Assembly (NCBI RefSeq): GCF_019175285.1
Contig: NC_056522.1
Span: 235,562,494-235,626,493 of the forward strand
Direction of reading: 5' to 3'
Source: Sceloporus undulatus
Taxonomy: Eukaryota > Chordata > Lepidosauria > Squamata > Phrynosomatidae
DNA: 64,000 bases
Made by a program: the position numbers and the translations under genes. This document shows positions 32,641 through 43,619 of the stretch, piece after piece (position 1 is the stretch's first letter; each line of letters starts with the position of its first letter). A model generated the notes under the pieces. That model saw only the letters and a program-made list of their open reading frames with translations. It had not been told where the DNA came from and searched no databases.

Positions 32641-33660
32641 TCTACAAACACACTAGTTGCACACTAAGTGGATTTATACATGGCCAAGCTTAACTGTCTG
32701 TCCTGTGTTGATCTATGCATTGGATGTAAAAAATCAGCCTGTACCATCTGCACTGCACATAGGTAAGATTGCCATTGCAATCACAAGTTCTGTGCCTGTA
32801 GTGTGTTTCAGTGGTGTCCCTTTAAAAATAGGTATATGTTGTTGTAGGAAATGACATCTCACACCTGCAGCAACACCCCTGCTGCCTGGATCAAGTGCTA
32901 ATGCTTGAGCTTATCCAGATACAGTATAAGTCATTCATGAATAGTACGTCTTCATTTTGAATACAGAAAAAACTCAGACTTCTTCAAGTTTGGTAAGAGA
33001 AGCCTTTCATTCTCTTAGCCTGTACATGTTGCTTGGATTCTTGCATACATTCTGGCGACTGATACAGTGTGCTATGAACTTCTCTTGCATAGGTCCTGCT
33101 GGGATGAATTTATGGGAAGGTTCTGATAGAATTGCTGTATTTTACAGTGAGAAGATTCCAGTGGAGTGAGTTTGGTCAGGCAGACAATTAGAAGACCCGA
33201 TTATGGTAGTGGTTAAGTCTGCTGACCCTTAAGGTTGAGGAATGTGAGAATGGTGAAGTAATAGCTTACTGATGAGGAAGTCCAGTTGTTGACAAAAAGA
33301 GAAGCTTAACCTGAATTTATTTTAAAACGGCTAGTTTCATTGCTTCTATCGTATTCATTTAGCCTATGCAAGCTGCTGGGGCATTTCATTCTTTCTCTCT
33401 CTCTTTTTTTAAAGAATACCTTTTAAAGGAAATACTGTATGAAAGATTTTGTTATATGTGTTACAGTTACTCAAAGAGGCTGAGCTGGTCCAAAGAACTG
33501 ATATGTTTAATTGTTTCATTTTTCTTTTTTAACATGTAATGTTTAGGAACAAGGTGGAACAGGCAAGCAGAGCAGCATTTTTAAGGCTTGCATAGTAATA
33601 TGTGAATAATATATAGTGGCAGCTTTGAACAAAATGCTACTCGAAGGACTATGTGCAATC

Positions 33661-33666
33661 AATAAA
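33661..33666 (+). promoter_or_regulatory. INSIG2: Candidate distal poly(A) signal AATAAA
   Basis: A canonical hexamer at the end of the transposon-free stretch after the gene. Confidence 0.5.
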
Positions 33667-33699
33667 AGAAAATGAAGATCAATAGGCATAAGTTCTGTT

Positions 33700-35900
33700 A
33701 GCTGCTAGTAGAGTGGACTCACTGAATACATAAGTGTTGATTTGTCGACTTACCATTGATTGAATGGGTCTACTCTAGTATGAAAAAACAGTAGGATTAA
33801 GGCTAATAATATGCAAAATATCAGTAACTCCAGCCTTCTACTAGCTGTTGCAACTTTATACCATTGCACTACAATGCCTCTAGAGTTAAGCACTTAAGTA
33901 TTAGTGCATCTCCTTATCTTCTTCTTCTCGCTATGATATGTGCAGCATGATATATACGTTGTGTGATTTTATTTTAACATGTCTCTATCAGAGAATGTCA
34001 TTTGGAATTGTTGAGATGCTTTAAAACAAGAAATTAAAAATTAAGTTTAATTTAAAAAATTAAACTAATGGAGATAGATGCTTAAAAATTAAACTAAGTA
34101 TTCTTGTCCTGGTGTAGCATCATTCATAACTAAATCAATGTTTCTGTTAATTCATATTTATGGATCAACCCTGTTTAAAGTCTTTACCTGATTGTCTTAA
34201 AATTATGGTATGAGAATATTTTTGAAGGCTTAAATCTGATGATTTAAAAGAATATATGTTGATTAAACTGATGTATCCATTGTACCACTGAAAACTAAAA
34301 AAAGTGTGAGAGGGAAGGTGTTTCAGGGAGCTGCATCAGGGATCTCTAATTTAATATTTTCTGTCCGATGCTTGGATGCTTCAAGGCCTTTTCTTGAAGT
34401 TAATAATCAAAGAGCTAGTGTGTGTAGTTTTAAAAAAGATATCATATTTTGCTCTGTGTTATGGTGCAGGGCGGATCTTGTTCTGAAAAGCTTCTGTGGA
34501 ATGAAACAGAACTCTGGTTTGCCACAATTTACTGAATCTAGATGGCATGAAATGTGAATGGAATTATGAAGGTATGAGAGGCTCTTATGTAATACCTCAG
34601 TTTACAGTGTGGCATGTGTTAGCTTCAATGATGCCCCCTTCCCCAGGTTGTGTTAATTAACCTTATGAATGACACTATATTCTTTAACAAAGTAAACTTT
34701 GGAGTGATCTCAATTCATTGCTAATTCAAGACATACTCTTATCACATGGTCTTTGCAACCACCTGTAAAGAAGCTCTCACAACCACCTTATTCAGCAGCT
34801 CCATGCAATTTAAATGGGGTGATAAACTTTAAACACATGAAGACATATCTCTTAACCATTTCATATTAACTTAAAGATGGAGACTGACACCAGGCATTAC
34901 GAGTCATGTTTTGCTTTGCATCAGGGATAATAAGTGGGCATTTTGAAAATATTGCTGGGAATATTCTGAGCAACATGTCCAGTTTGAGAGACAGTAATGC
35001 AACAACTGTCTGTGTATCATCTCAGTGTCATTTCCCCCCCTGTTAAGTAGTTTTTAATGTAATGAAACCTAAGTTGATTTTATGTACCTACCAGACAGTA
35101 CTTGGAATTTTGAGAGGTGAGGTTTGTAATGGGAATGCCTTAATTACAGTGGTGGGAAGAGGCAGCTACTGTATAATGTGTAATTACAATATTAGACTGT
35201 CTTCAAAATGTTCTATAGAGGATGAATAAGGTATATTTTAGATACAACTTTATAAGCACTATAAACTCTTCACTAGTTGTGAATTGTAAAGGCTGATGAT
35301 GTTTACTTCTTCAAATTGCTGATAAAAGCAAAATATGTATTAAATATAATTACAATCTTGTTGAACTGGTTTTCTTCATTTTCCAAGGAGCAATAATTCA
35401 TAATTGTATCACAGTGATCCTATTTCAAAGATGAAATTAATATGTTGGCAATTGAACCAGCATAATGCTTATGGAACACCTGTAAAAATGCAAAAAGAAA
35501 ACAAGCCCATTAATACACATAAATCAGCAGTTGCACTGACTCAACATGATTTTTGCATGACTGGACCTTTTAAGATTCGAATCCTCCAAGTGTGGTGAGA
35601 ATACTGGAGGGGAGGGAATAACTATAAAACAAAACAAAGTTAGCAAAAAAAAAGGGGAGGGGAAGATGCTCTTTATTTTTCCCTTTTGAAGACAGCAAGA
35701 TAGTTGCCCCGAGAGAGTGTACAAGTTTTGAATGACAGCTCTTAACAAGTAAGACTGTTTCTTTGGTCTAAATCCAAATACTAGATTCAGCTAGAGTTGA
35801 CCCATGAATTCACTTGCTGAATGGTAACTGAGCACTTAAGGAACTCCCATTCATTCAATAGGTCTACTCGGATTGGGACTAGGAATAAGATTCATTGTTT
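33700..35900. other. No gene seen downstream of INSIG2
   Basis: AT-rich with no supported exon or well-defined repeat. Weak dispersed-repeat words occur at 33765 and 35850. Confidence 0.45.
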
Positions 35901-36144
35901 GCATAATACAGGGGTAGGCAACCTTTTGGAGCCAGGGGCCGGGTTGGTGTCCCCCAGACAAGTTGGGGGGCCGAAGCCGAGGGTGGAGCTCACCCTCCGG
36001 GGGCGGGCTGCATGCTGGGGGCGGAGCTTGCACCCTCCAGGGGTGGAGCCACCCTCCAGGGGCGGAGCCTCCACCGAAGCCCGCCGCAAGGAGGAGGAGC
36101 TGGTGTGCCCGCCCTCTCCTCCTCGGTCCCTTTCGGACAAACAC

Positions 36145-36740
36145 CCCCAACCTGCATTCCAAAACACACACAACAGCACATTTGTGCATTTCACACTTGG
36201 AAGGTGACACTTTCTCGGCTTCAGAAACAGTAGTTGCCTGCCTCTCAAGCTGACTCACATCATCACCACCACAACACATTGTCAAAGCAAGGGAGACTTG
36301 TTATGCATTAAAAGCACCCAAAACACACTTTCAAGGTCACACTCTCTCAGCCTCTGAAAGAGTTGTTGCATGCTTCTCAACCTTGACTCATCATCATCAC
36401 ACACCACACTATCATTGTCAAAACAAGGGAGACTTGTTAGCATTAAAAGCACACAAAACACACTTTGGAAGGTGACACTTTCTCAGCTCAGAAACAGTAG
36501 TTGCATGGCTCAAGCTCACTCATCATCATCACCATCATCACACTATCATTGTCAAAGCAAGGGAGACTTGTTAGCATAAAAGCACACAAAACACGCTTTG
36601 GAAGGTGACACTTTCTCAGCTTCAGAAACTAGTGTGCATGGCTCTCAAGCTCACTCATCATCACACCATCATCACACTATCATTGTCAAAGCAAGGGAGA
36701 CTTGTTGCATTAAAAGCACCCAAAACACACTCCTTGTTGA
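36145..36740 (+). repeat. Minisatellite 1 in hAT element, ~134-bp unit
   Basis: About four units, marked by recurring 'caagggagacttgtta' (near 36287, 36424, 36557 and 36691), 'aaggtgacactttctc' and 'catcatcatc'. Confidence 0.85.
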
Positions 36741-37145
36741 GAGCGGCCAGGGCCAAGGAGACCCCTCTGCAGAGGGCTCTTGCTCTGGAAGCCCTCCCGC
36801 CGGCGGAGGCCGGCCAGGGCCATGGAGACCCCCTGCAGAGGGGCTCCTTGGCTTGGAAGCCCTCCCGCCGGCGGAGAGAGCCGGCCGGGCCAAGGAGACC
36901 TCTCTGCAGAGGGGCTCCTTGGCTCTGGAAGCCCTCCCCGCGGCGGAGAGGAGCCGGCCAGGGCAAGGAGACCCCTCTGCAGAGGGGCTCCTTGGCTGCG
37001 GAAGCCCTCCCGGCGGGAGAAGCCGGCCAGGGCCAAGGAGACCCATCTGCAGAGGGCTCCTTGGCTCTGGAAGCCCTCCCGGCGGCGGAGAGAGCCGGCC
37101 AGGGCCATGGAGACCCCTGCAGAGGGGCTCCTTGGCTCTGGCCGG
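36741..37145 (+). repeat. Minisatellite 2 in hAT element, ~70-bp unit
   Basis: Six units, each with a 'ggagaccc...tctgcagagggg' core (near 36758, 36826, 36896, 36969, 37040 and 37109), 'ctccttggctctggaagcc' and 'gccggccagggcc'. The core CTCTGCAGAG is palindromic. Confidence 0.88.
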
Positions 37146-37526
37146 CTCTCCCCGCTGGCGCCAAGCGACCCCGGCCTTCCAGAGGCCCGCTGCCGCCATC
37201 CTGAGCCCTATTCGAGGGCTCCGGCGGCTGCAGCGGGCCTCCTGGAGGCCAAAGTCTCGCGCGGCCTTTTCTGTGGTCGTGCGAGACTTCGCCTCTGGGC
37301 GCCGCCATTTTTTGCCCAAAATGGCGGCGAAGTCTCGCGCGACCTCGCCGCCATTTTGGATGAAAAAATGGCGGCGTCCAGAGCCGCAAAAAGCCGCGAC
37401 CGCCGTAGGCAGTGGCGGCGGTGGCGCCGGCGGCGCCGGCGGCAGCAGCAGTCGGGGGCCGCTCAAATGGCCTCCGCGGGCCGCATCCGGCCCACGGGCC
37501 GGAGGTTGCCAACCCCTGGCATAATA

Positions 37527-37985
37527 GAAGTAACAGAGCCTTGTCCATGGATGTCTCTGCAAATAGGTGCAGATATTCTATAGGACTTCACTATTGTAAG
37601 CTACTGTCACACTCGTTAAAGCCAGGGCTGACAGCAGGGGCTGTCTTACAGCTCATTCTTCAGTTGGTTAGACTTGTTACTTTAAAGTGGTACCTGTGTC
37701 AGGTTATCATTTGACTGAAGAAACTTATAACTGGCTTTGTTCACTAATGCAACTAAATGTACATTTCCATTCTGCTTGATTTGTGAAGGTCCTTATTTCC
37801 ACTTCCTGTCATACACTGGTTCTTTACCATCAGACATAGTGGTGACATTATATCTCTTAAGGCCAGTGGTATACCAACATGAAAATATTTGTGAGAAATT
37901 ATTATACAGAATAGATGTGAAAATAGGCTAGAATTCAACAAATGCATATTTTAGTATTCTGATTTCTTGACTACAGTCTCCATTT
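37527..37985. other. No gene or clear repeat seen
   Basis: Short unique-looking stretch between two DNA transposons. Confidence 0.4.
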
Positions 37986-37988
37986 TAA

Positions 37989-38224
37989 TTCCCGTATATA
38001 CTCATTAGTCAACCTCATGTATAAGACGAGGGTAGTTTTTGGGGCCAAAATCATGGATTTTGATATGACCCATGGATAAGTCGAGGGTCAAATACTGAGG
38101 CATGTTACAAAAGATAGAAAGGTGGAACCAAAGCACCACTTCCCTACATCTCCCTCTCTGGACCTCTGCCAAGGTTCACAGTCTCAGCATGGAAAATGGG
38201 GAAACAAGCCTGGAGACACACACA

Positions 38225-38255
<31 letters not shown>

Positions 38256-38651
38256 CTTTACCACCAGCATTTCCAGGCTCGTGGCTTGCAAAATGGTACA
38301 AGCCTGTCTCTCTCTGCCCTTAACCCCAGGATTTCCAGGCTCATTGCTTACAAAACGGGGTCCAAACCTGGGCATACTCTCTCTCTCTGTGTCCCTTGCC
38401 TCAGCAGCTGTTTGTTAGTTCTGGCTGTGAGGGAAGGCTGAGGGATAACATACAGAGAGAGGGAGAGAGGAGAGCACATCGGGACTCAAATAGGGAGCTG
38501 TTTAAAGATCCCTGGCTACAGAGGAAGATGGGCACTTATTTTAGGAATTTTATAAGCAATAATAACTTATTGCCTCATAGATAAGTCTACCCATGATTTT
38601 GGAGTCCATTTTGGGGCATAAATTTCTCGACTTATAGTCGAGTATATATGG
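37989..38651. mobile_element. 'GTATATACTC' TIR DNA element, 663 bp
   Basis: The left 'cccgtatatactcattagtc' and inverted right 'ccatatatactcgactatag' ends pair, and TAA lies on both sides (37986-37988, 38652-38654). Subterminal 'gataagtcgagg' motifs are inverted at the other end ('cttatagtcgag'). The middle has (TC)n at 38225-38252 and a pyrimidine-rich block repeated twice (about 38265-38400). Nonautonomous; superfamily not settled. Confidence 0.7.
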
Positions 38652-38994
38652 TAATGACTGAGTCAAGGTGCACAGAATGGGGAACACCTTACTGATGGGG
38701 ATCACTACAACCCTACTGCCTGAAGTGAATACTAGCAGAGGTGAATGCTGATCACCTGGCCATTGTTAGGAAATTAAGAACTAAAAGCTGCTGTGTAATT
38801 CTTAGCTGGGGGTAGAGGAATCTTGAGAAATATGCTTGAAATTAATCTGTTTTAAGACTTTTTATTGTTACTTGCTATCAAGTCAACTTACTCATGGCAA
38901 TCCTGTAAATGAGAGACCTCTCAGAGCCCTGGTCATCAACTGCCTTCAAGTCTTGCAAACAGGGCCATGGCTTTCTTGACTGAATAAATCTACA

Positions 38995-39395
38995 TGTATT
39001 GGTGTTTAATGGATGAACTTCAACAAGAAAGAAGAAACCCTTAAAGTAAACAAAGTTTGGCTACCAGTCCTGAAAAACACCAAAGTCAAGACACAGCAAG
39101 TGCAAATGAAAACCACTCAGGGTCAGTGGACAATGGATCATTAATTAAATAGAAACCCTGAGGCCTTGCCATTCAACAACAGACCAAGACAGAGATTAAC
39201 ATACAAATCACTCACTCTCAACTGAGGGCCACACAGTATATATACCCCTCTCACTTCCATGCCAGCATTCTCTGAAGATGTTGGCCACAGATGCTGACAA
39301 AACATCAGGAATAAACTCTTACAGAACATGGTTACACAGCCCGAAAAACCCACCAAAAACAATGGATGCCAGCCATGAATGCCTTTGGCTTCACA
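38995..39395 (+). mobile_element. Penelope-like element fossil, 3' part
   Basis: It shares the end of the coding region ('gaaacccttaaagtaaacaa', 'ggctaccagtcctgaaaaa') and the terminal repeat ('ctgaagatg', 'acagatgctg', 'aaacatcagga') with the copy at 55848-56585. It is broken and old, and only the 3' part is present. Confidence 0.75.
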
Positions 39396-39546
39396 AAGCA
39401 TGTGGTTAGTGCACATCCATATAAATTAACTTGGTAACAGTCACAGCAGCACTCTAAAGGGAGGCCAGTCTTAACACTTCAGTCCAAGCTGGCAGCATGA
39501 CTCAGGTTCAAACAAATCAGAGGTCAAACTGTATCTGAAGTTGGTA

Positions 39547-39800
39547 CAGTGGTACCCCGGGATACGAATGCGACGCCTTACGAAATTTCCGGGTTACGAA
39601 AAAAATCCATTGAAAAAAACTGTTCCGGGTTACGAAGGTTATTTCGGGTTACGAAAAATTTTTTGGTGCTTTTCGGCGCTATTTCGCACGAAATCGCGGC
39701 TTTTCCCCATTAGCGCCTATGGCTTTTTCGCCTTACGAAGATTTTCGGGTTACGAAAGCGGCGGCGGAACGAATTAATTTCATAACCCGGGGTACCCCTG
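39547..39800. mobile_element. Tigger-like MITE, 254 bp, with CGGGTTACGAA repeats
   Basis: TA dinucleotides flank CAGTGGTACCCCGGGATACG and the inverse right end 'acccggggtacccctg'. Several internal direct repeats of 'cgggttacgaa' are the likely subterminal binding sites. CpG-rich and little decayed, so probably young. Confidence 0.85.
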
Positions 39801-40068
39801 TACACATCTTTATAAATTACCTTTGTAAGTTTCAGCATTATAACATAGGTCAATACTATCATCGTAGATGGGATGGAGCTGAATTGAGGCCTCTTTATGA
39901 GTTTCTGGCAAAGGCAATACTATAACAGTTAACAAAGATCAGAAGAATCTATTCAAGATTAATTAAATGAACTTAATGTCTCCCCCCACTTTTTTTAAAA
40001 AAATGGAGGCCCAATGTCCACTTTTTCCTACAATTTTTATGGGATCTTTCTTTCTTTCAAATATATAG

Positions 40069-40170
40069 TGGTGTCATGTTGTTAGGAGCAGGTGTGATTG
40101 TCCTTCCTTTTAATAAGGATGTGATTGCCCAAGTGGAAGCTATTGCTTCATCTGCTGTCATCACATATTG
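40069..40170 (+). other. Exon-like open segment of unknown identity
   Basis: 102 nt lie between a pyrimidine-rich 'ctttcaaatatatag' acceptor and a perfect GTGAGT donor. One + frame is open throughout (34 codons, hydrophobic, containing 'GVMLLGAGVIVLPFNKDVIA'), with 102 being a multiple of three. The reverse strand is also open (containing 'QYVMTADEAIASTWAITSLL'), which lowers the coding evidence. I do not recognise either product. It could be a cryptic exon, a transposon piece or chance. Confidence 0.2.
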
Positions 40171-40174
40171 GTGA

Positions 40175-41755
40175 GTGTTTGCACAATATCTTACTAGAAG
40201 TGAATTCTCTCTGGGAAAGAAAGAAAGAAAGAAAGAAAGCTCTTGTTTAACCAGGCAGTGTGGATGTGATTTCAGTCAATGGTTCTGGCTGTTCTTGCAA
40301 AATGCTGCTTAAATGAGTTCTTTTTATCTCCACTCGAGATAGTTTGTATATTTGTTTTTTAAAAAAAATAAAAATAAAACATTTCCTCTATTATTTCTCC
40401 TACAGAAAAGAACCATCATGAGTCAATGTACCACTGTTAAAAAGAAATACGTAATGTTACCTGTGAAGATGCCCTTACCCATTGACTTCCCTGAAGTACC
40501 ATAACTATAAGGGGCACTATGGCAGAATGGGATCATGGGAATAGAACCATTAAGAATCCAAAAGAATTAAATAGGTAGTGAATGGCATATTGCCATCTTT
40601 AAAATGTATTCCTCTACAGCCATATATTCTGGTGACAGGGATACCTAATGCTGCCATAAAGTCAGTGAATTCTCAGGGGTAGTAGCAGTTCATGGTAAAA
40701 AAGTTTTCCTCATGAAACTTCCAGAGAGAGTCAGAGTGTAATAAATTATGGTCAAGAAAGAGAAAATTCTCCCGGGAAACAAGAAACTGGCATGTATCTT
40801 TGGCAAAGAAATATTTCTTTATGTTACTTTGCTCTGAGGCACATTTTTATTTCTGTGGCTCTTTTCATGCTGCTACCAGGAAAAAAAAAATCTTAAGGAC
40901 AGCTGTCTAAAAATAAAGAGTAATAATTCAGACATGTTATGGCTCCGTTGCTCAGGCAGCATGAGGAATGATTGCAGAATTTATGAAGAAATGGCTTTTA
41001 TGAAACTGACCATACTTGTTTAAAATTTGCTGCAAACTTTTGGAACATTCAAGCAAAGTTGAACAGAGTAAGTGCATAAATAAGCTGAACATGAGATTGA
41101 TTATCACTTAAGCGGACCTTCAGTTCTGTGACCAAGTACTACAGAGACACCCTCTGGAAAAAAAAGTACCAAGTCAGGGTTAAAATATAAAATAAAAAGA
41201 TACTTCTTAGAGGCTTCAGGAATAATCTAAGTATTGTTTGCTTTTTGGAATTACACAGGTGGGTGGACGAACGTCCATGTGCCAGTCTTGTAATTATTCT
41301 TCCCCACTGAAATGTAGTTATAATTAAATGCATTTGTCACACAATGATGTTGGAGCCAGAGGGATTCCTAACCTCTTCCTTCTTCCATTTTAATGGCTCA
41401 GAATTGCAATTGTTTGGCTGCTTTTCCCCCCACATGAGAAAAAAACAGGAACAAATATATTTTTGCCACAATAGAGATGGAAGCAATTGGTGGACTGAGT
41501 GGGCAAAGGATAGAAAGGCATCAATAACAGGATTTACAGAATCTTTTCCTTCTTCCTCTTCTTCTTGTGCATCCAGCTGCCTTATGTGCATCTTGATGTT
41601 CTTGTATTCCCGTATGTTTTGTTAGTGTCAAATTAAAAAAAACAACCCTACAGTTGAATCTGAAGAAGCATATTAATCCTAGTATGTCTGTGATCTTATA
41701 AAAATACTATATTCTGTTTATAGTTCACATTAAATATTGTATGCATTTCATGTGG
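40175..41755. other. No gene seen; (GAAA)n at 40214-40239
   Basis: The paired antisense frames at 41337-41625 show no recognisable product and no splice context. Otherwise AT-rich intergenic DNA. Confidence 0.4.
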
Positions 41756-41757
41756 TA

Positions 41758-41976
41758 CAGTCGGTCCTTCTTATACACGGATTTTTTATACACAGATTCA
41801 AGCATACATGGTTTGAAAATGTTCCAAAAAAGTATAAATTTACATTGATGTTCCATTTTTATAAGGCGACACCATTTTGCTATGTCATTATATTCAATGG
41901 GACTTGAGCATACACGGATTTTGTTATACACGGGGGATCTTGGAACCAAACCCCAGCGTATAACAAGGGTCCACTG
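41758..41976 (+). mobile_element. Tigger-like MITE, 219 bp
   Basis: TA dinucleotides at 41756-41757 and 41977-41978. Ends CAGTCGGTCCTTCTTATAC and 'gtataacaagggtccactg'. Inner 'acacggatt' and 'gattcaagcatacatgg' motifs recur. Same layout as 13292-13517. Confidence 0.85.
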
Positions 41977-42639
41977 TATTGGCTTTTGTTTGTGTTATAT
42001 TGATCTTATTGTAAGTGTACATTTGGAGTTATATATTTTTAACTCCTGTGATTGGTAAGTACCATTTTGCAAACTCCTCAGTGGAAAAGTATCTCTGCTG
42101 ATAAAACTGTACCGAATAGGTTTTCTCCTCTTCCTCTTATTGAAGTCACATATTGTATTTGTTTTGCTATGTTTGGAATGCAGTTGCATTCTGAAATAGC
42201 ATCACTGTAATTTGGGGTTATGTTTGGGAGAAGGAAAGCAAGGGACAGACCCATTACACAAACGTTAGCCTGCGCTCAGGACATTGAAATGTAGCCCATT
42301 TTTTAGATTCAACTATCAAACGCTTCACAAAAACATTTCTTGAAGTTATTTTAAAGATAATGCTTAGTTATATTTTAATGGGATAATTGTGGCCCTAACT
42401 CACATCAGCCCTAGCTAGCTTGGCTTATCAGATATAATAGAACCTGTAAAGCAGCAGCATCTGAAGTGCCATGTTAGTAATGTGTTACTTGTCACTTGAA
42501 GATAATGGTTAACAATGACTTTCCACTTTACTGGGTGTATTCACACTAGATAGTTACAGCAATTTGATCATACTTTGACTGCTGTAGCTTCATCCTATGG
42601 ATTCTTGGGATTTGTAGCTCACTGAAGGGGCTTTTAAAG

Positions 42640-42800
42640 CTTTTTAAAAAACTACTTTTAGAACTTCAAATGCTTTAATTGATTTTTAGTTATTTAATAT
42701 TTTAAAACTTTTTAAAAATCTATTGTATATCGCCTCGGATATCCTGGTGGCTAGAGAAGTGATAAATAAATGAAAAAAAGAAAGAAAGAAAGAAAATTCT
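42640..42800 (+). mobile_element. Old retroposon 3' end with (GAAA)n tail
   Basis: 'gtatatcgcctcggatatcc', 'gtgataaataaatg', then an A-rich/GAAA tail. It has the shape of a LINE/SINE 3' terminus. Confidence 0.45.
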
Positions 42801-43153
42801 TTATCAGAACATTCTGCCAGAGAGTTCATAGTGCACTAGAGTTTTCTAAGTTCTTCCCCAAACTATAAATCCTCAGATACTATAGAATGGAGCCACAGAA
42901 GTTAAAGTGAGACTATAATTGTGCAGCAGGGATACCCCCACTATTAAGATTATTTCTCCCAAATTTCCAAAAAATAGCCCCAGATGCTACCACACCCTAC
43001 AAAATTCTCACCAAATAAAATTTCTGAAATAAAAAGTAAATATTACTAATTATAAAAAATACTAACCTTAACATCGAAGGTGTTAAAAAAAATTAATTAT
43101 TTTTTTTTGTTATCCCTCCTTACTGAAAAAATAGTAAACAGATTTCTTTCTTT

Positions 43154-43283
43154 GGCCAAATACAGACAGGCCCTTTGTCATGTGGTGGTGGCGATACTAG
43201 GTTTAGGGACCACACAGCAACCACACGGTCCCTAACCCTAGTACGGAGTGGCGGCATAACAATGGTGGCATCCCATGTACACC
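43154..43283. mobile_element. GC-rich TIR element, internally deleted
   Basis: The left end 'gccaaatacagacaggccc' matches the group's GTACAGAC core. The inside keeps the 'tttagggaccacacagc' / 'acggtccctaaccctag' stem of the 27561 subfamily. About 130 bp. Confidence 0.6.
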
Positions 43284-43499
43284 AAATTTCTTTCACCAAT
43301 TTATTTCTAAATTCTATCCTTACCTAAAAAGTGATGACTGTAATCCAATGTTTAGTTACTCTGGACTAATTCTCACTGAACTAAATGGGATTTCGAAGTA
43401 CAGCTACAAGGAAAAGGTTTTCATAACAGCTTAATAAAAATTCCACAATTTGATGAGGCTATGATTTGAGATGTAAATAATATCGACGTGGTCTGAGGC

Positions 43500-43618
43500 A
43501 TGTGTTGCTCTCTGGATGTGGTTGAATTGCAGCTTTATGCACCTCTTCCTATCATAGCAAGGATGAGATATGATGGGATTTGCAATCCAGCAACATCTGG
43601 AAGCCCACACTTTCTAAA
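43500..43618. mobile_element. MITE fragment ('ccagcaacatctgga' type)
   Basis: 'ggatttgcaatccagcaaca' is a common end of a squamate hAT-type MITE. The other arm is decayed. Confidence 0.4.
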
Positions 43619-43619
43619 G

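Larger units (their letters stand above)
32058..33690 (+). other. INSIG2: INSIG2 3' UTR (end uncertain)
   Basis: The sequence after the stop is AT-rich and free of recognised transposons up to about 33700, unlike its surroundings. Two AATAAA signals are plausible ends, 32635-32640 (UTR about 0.6 kb) and 33661-33666 (about 1.6 kb). Which is used cannot be read from sequence alone. Confidence 0.6.
35909..37518 (+). mobile_element. Large hAT nonautonomous element, 1610 bp
   Basis: Ends CAGGGGTAGGCAACCT and inverse 'aggttgccaacccctg' are flanked by an exact 8-bp duplication GCATAATA (35901-35908 and 37519-37526). The outer sequences match the 387-bp copy at 11928, but the middle is replaced by two tandem arrays and a CpG-rich block containing repeated 'aaaatggcggcg'. 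No transposase is present. Overlapping open frames of 200-308 codons on both strands arise from the GC-rich repeats and are not genes. Confidence 0.95.

Noticed and set aside
36598-37583. Overlapping open frames of about 200-308 codons on both strands
   Set aside because: They lie wholly or mostly inside the minisatellites and CpG-rich part of the hAT element, are open in several frames at once, and encode only repetitive Gly/Ala/Pro/Arg-rich text.
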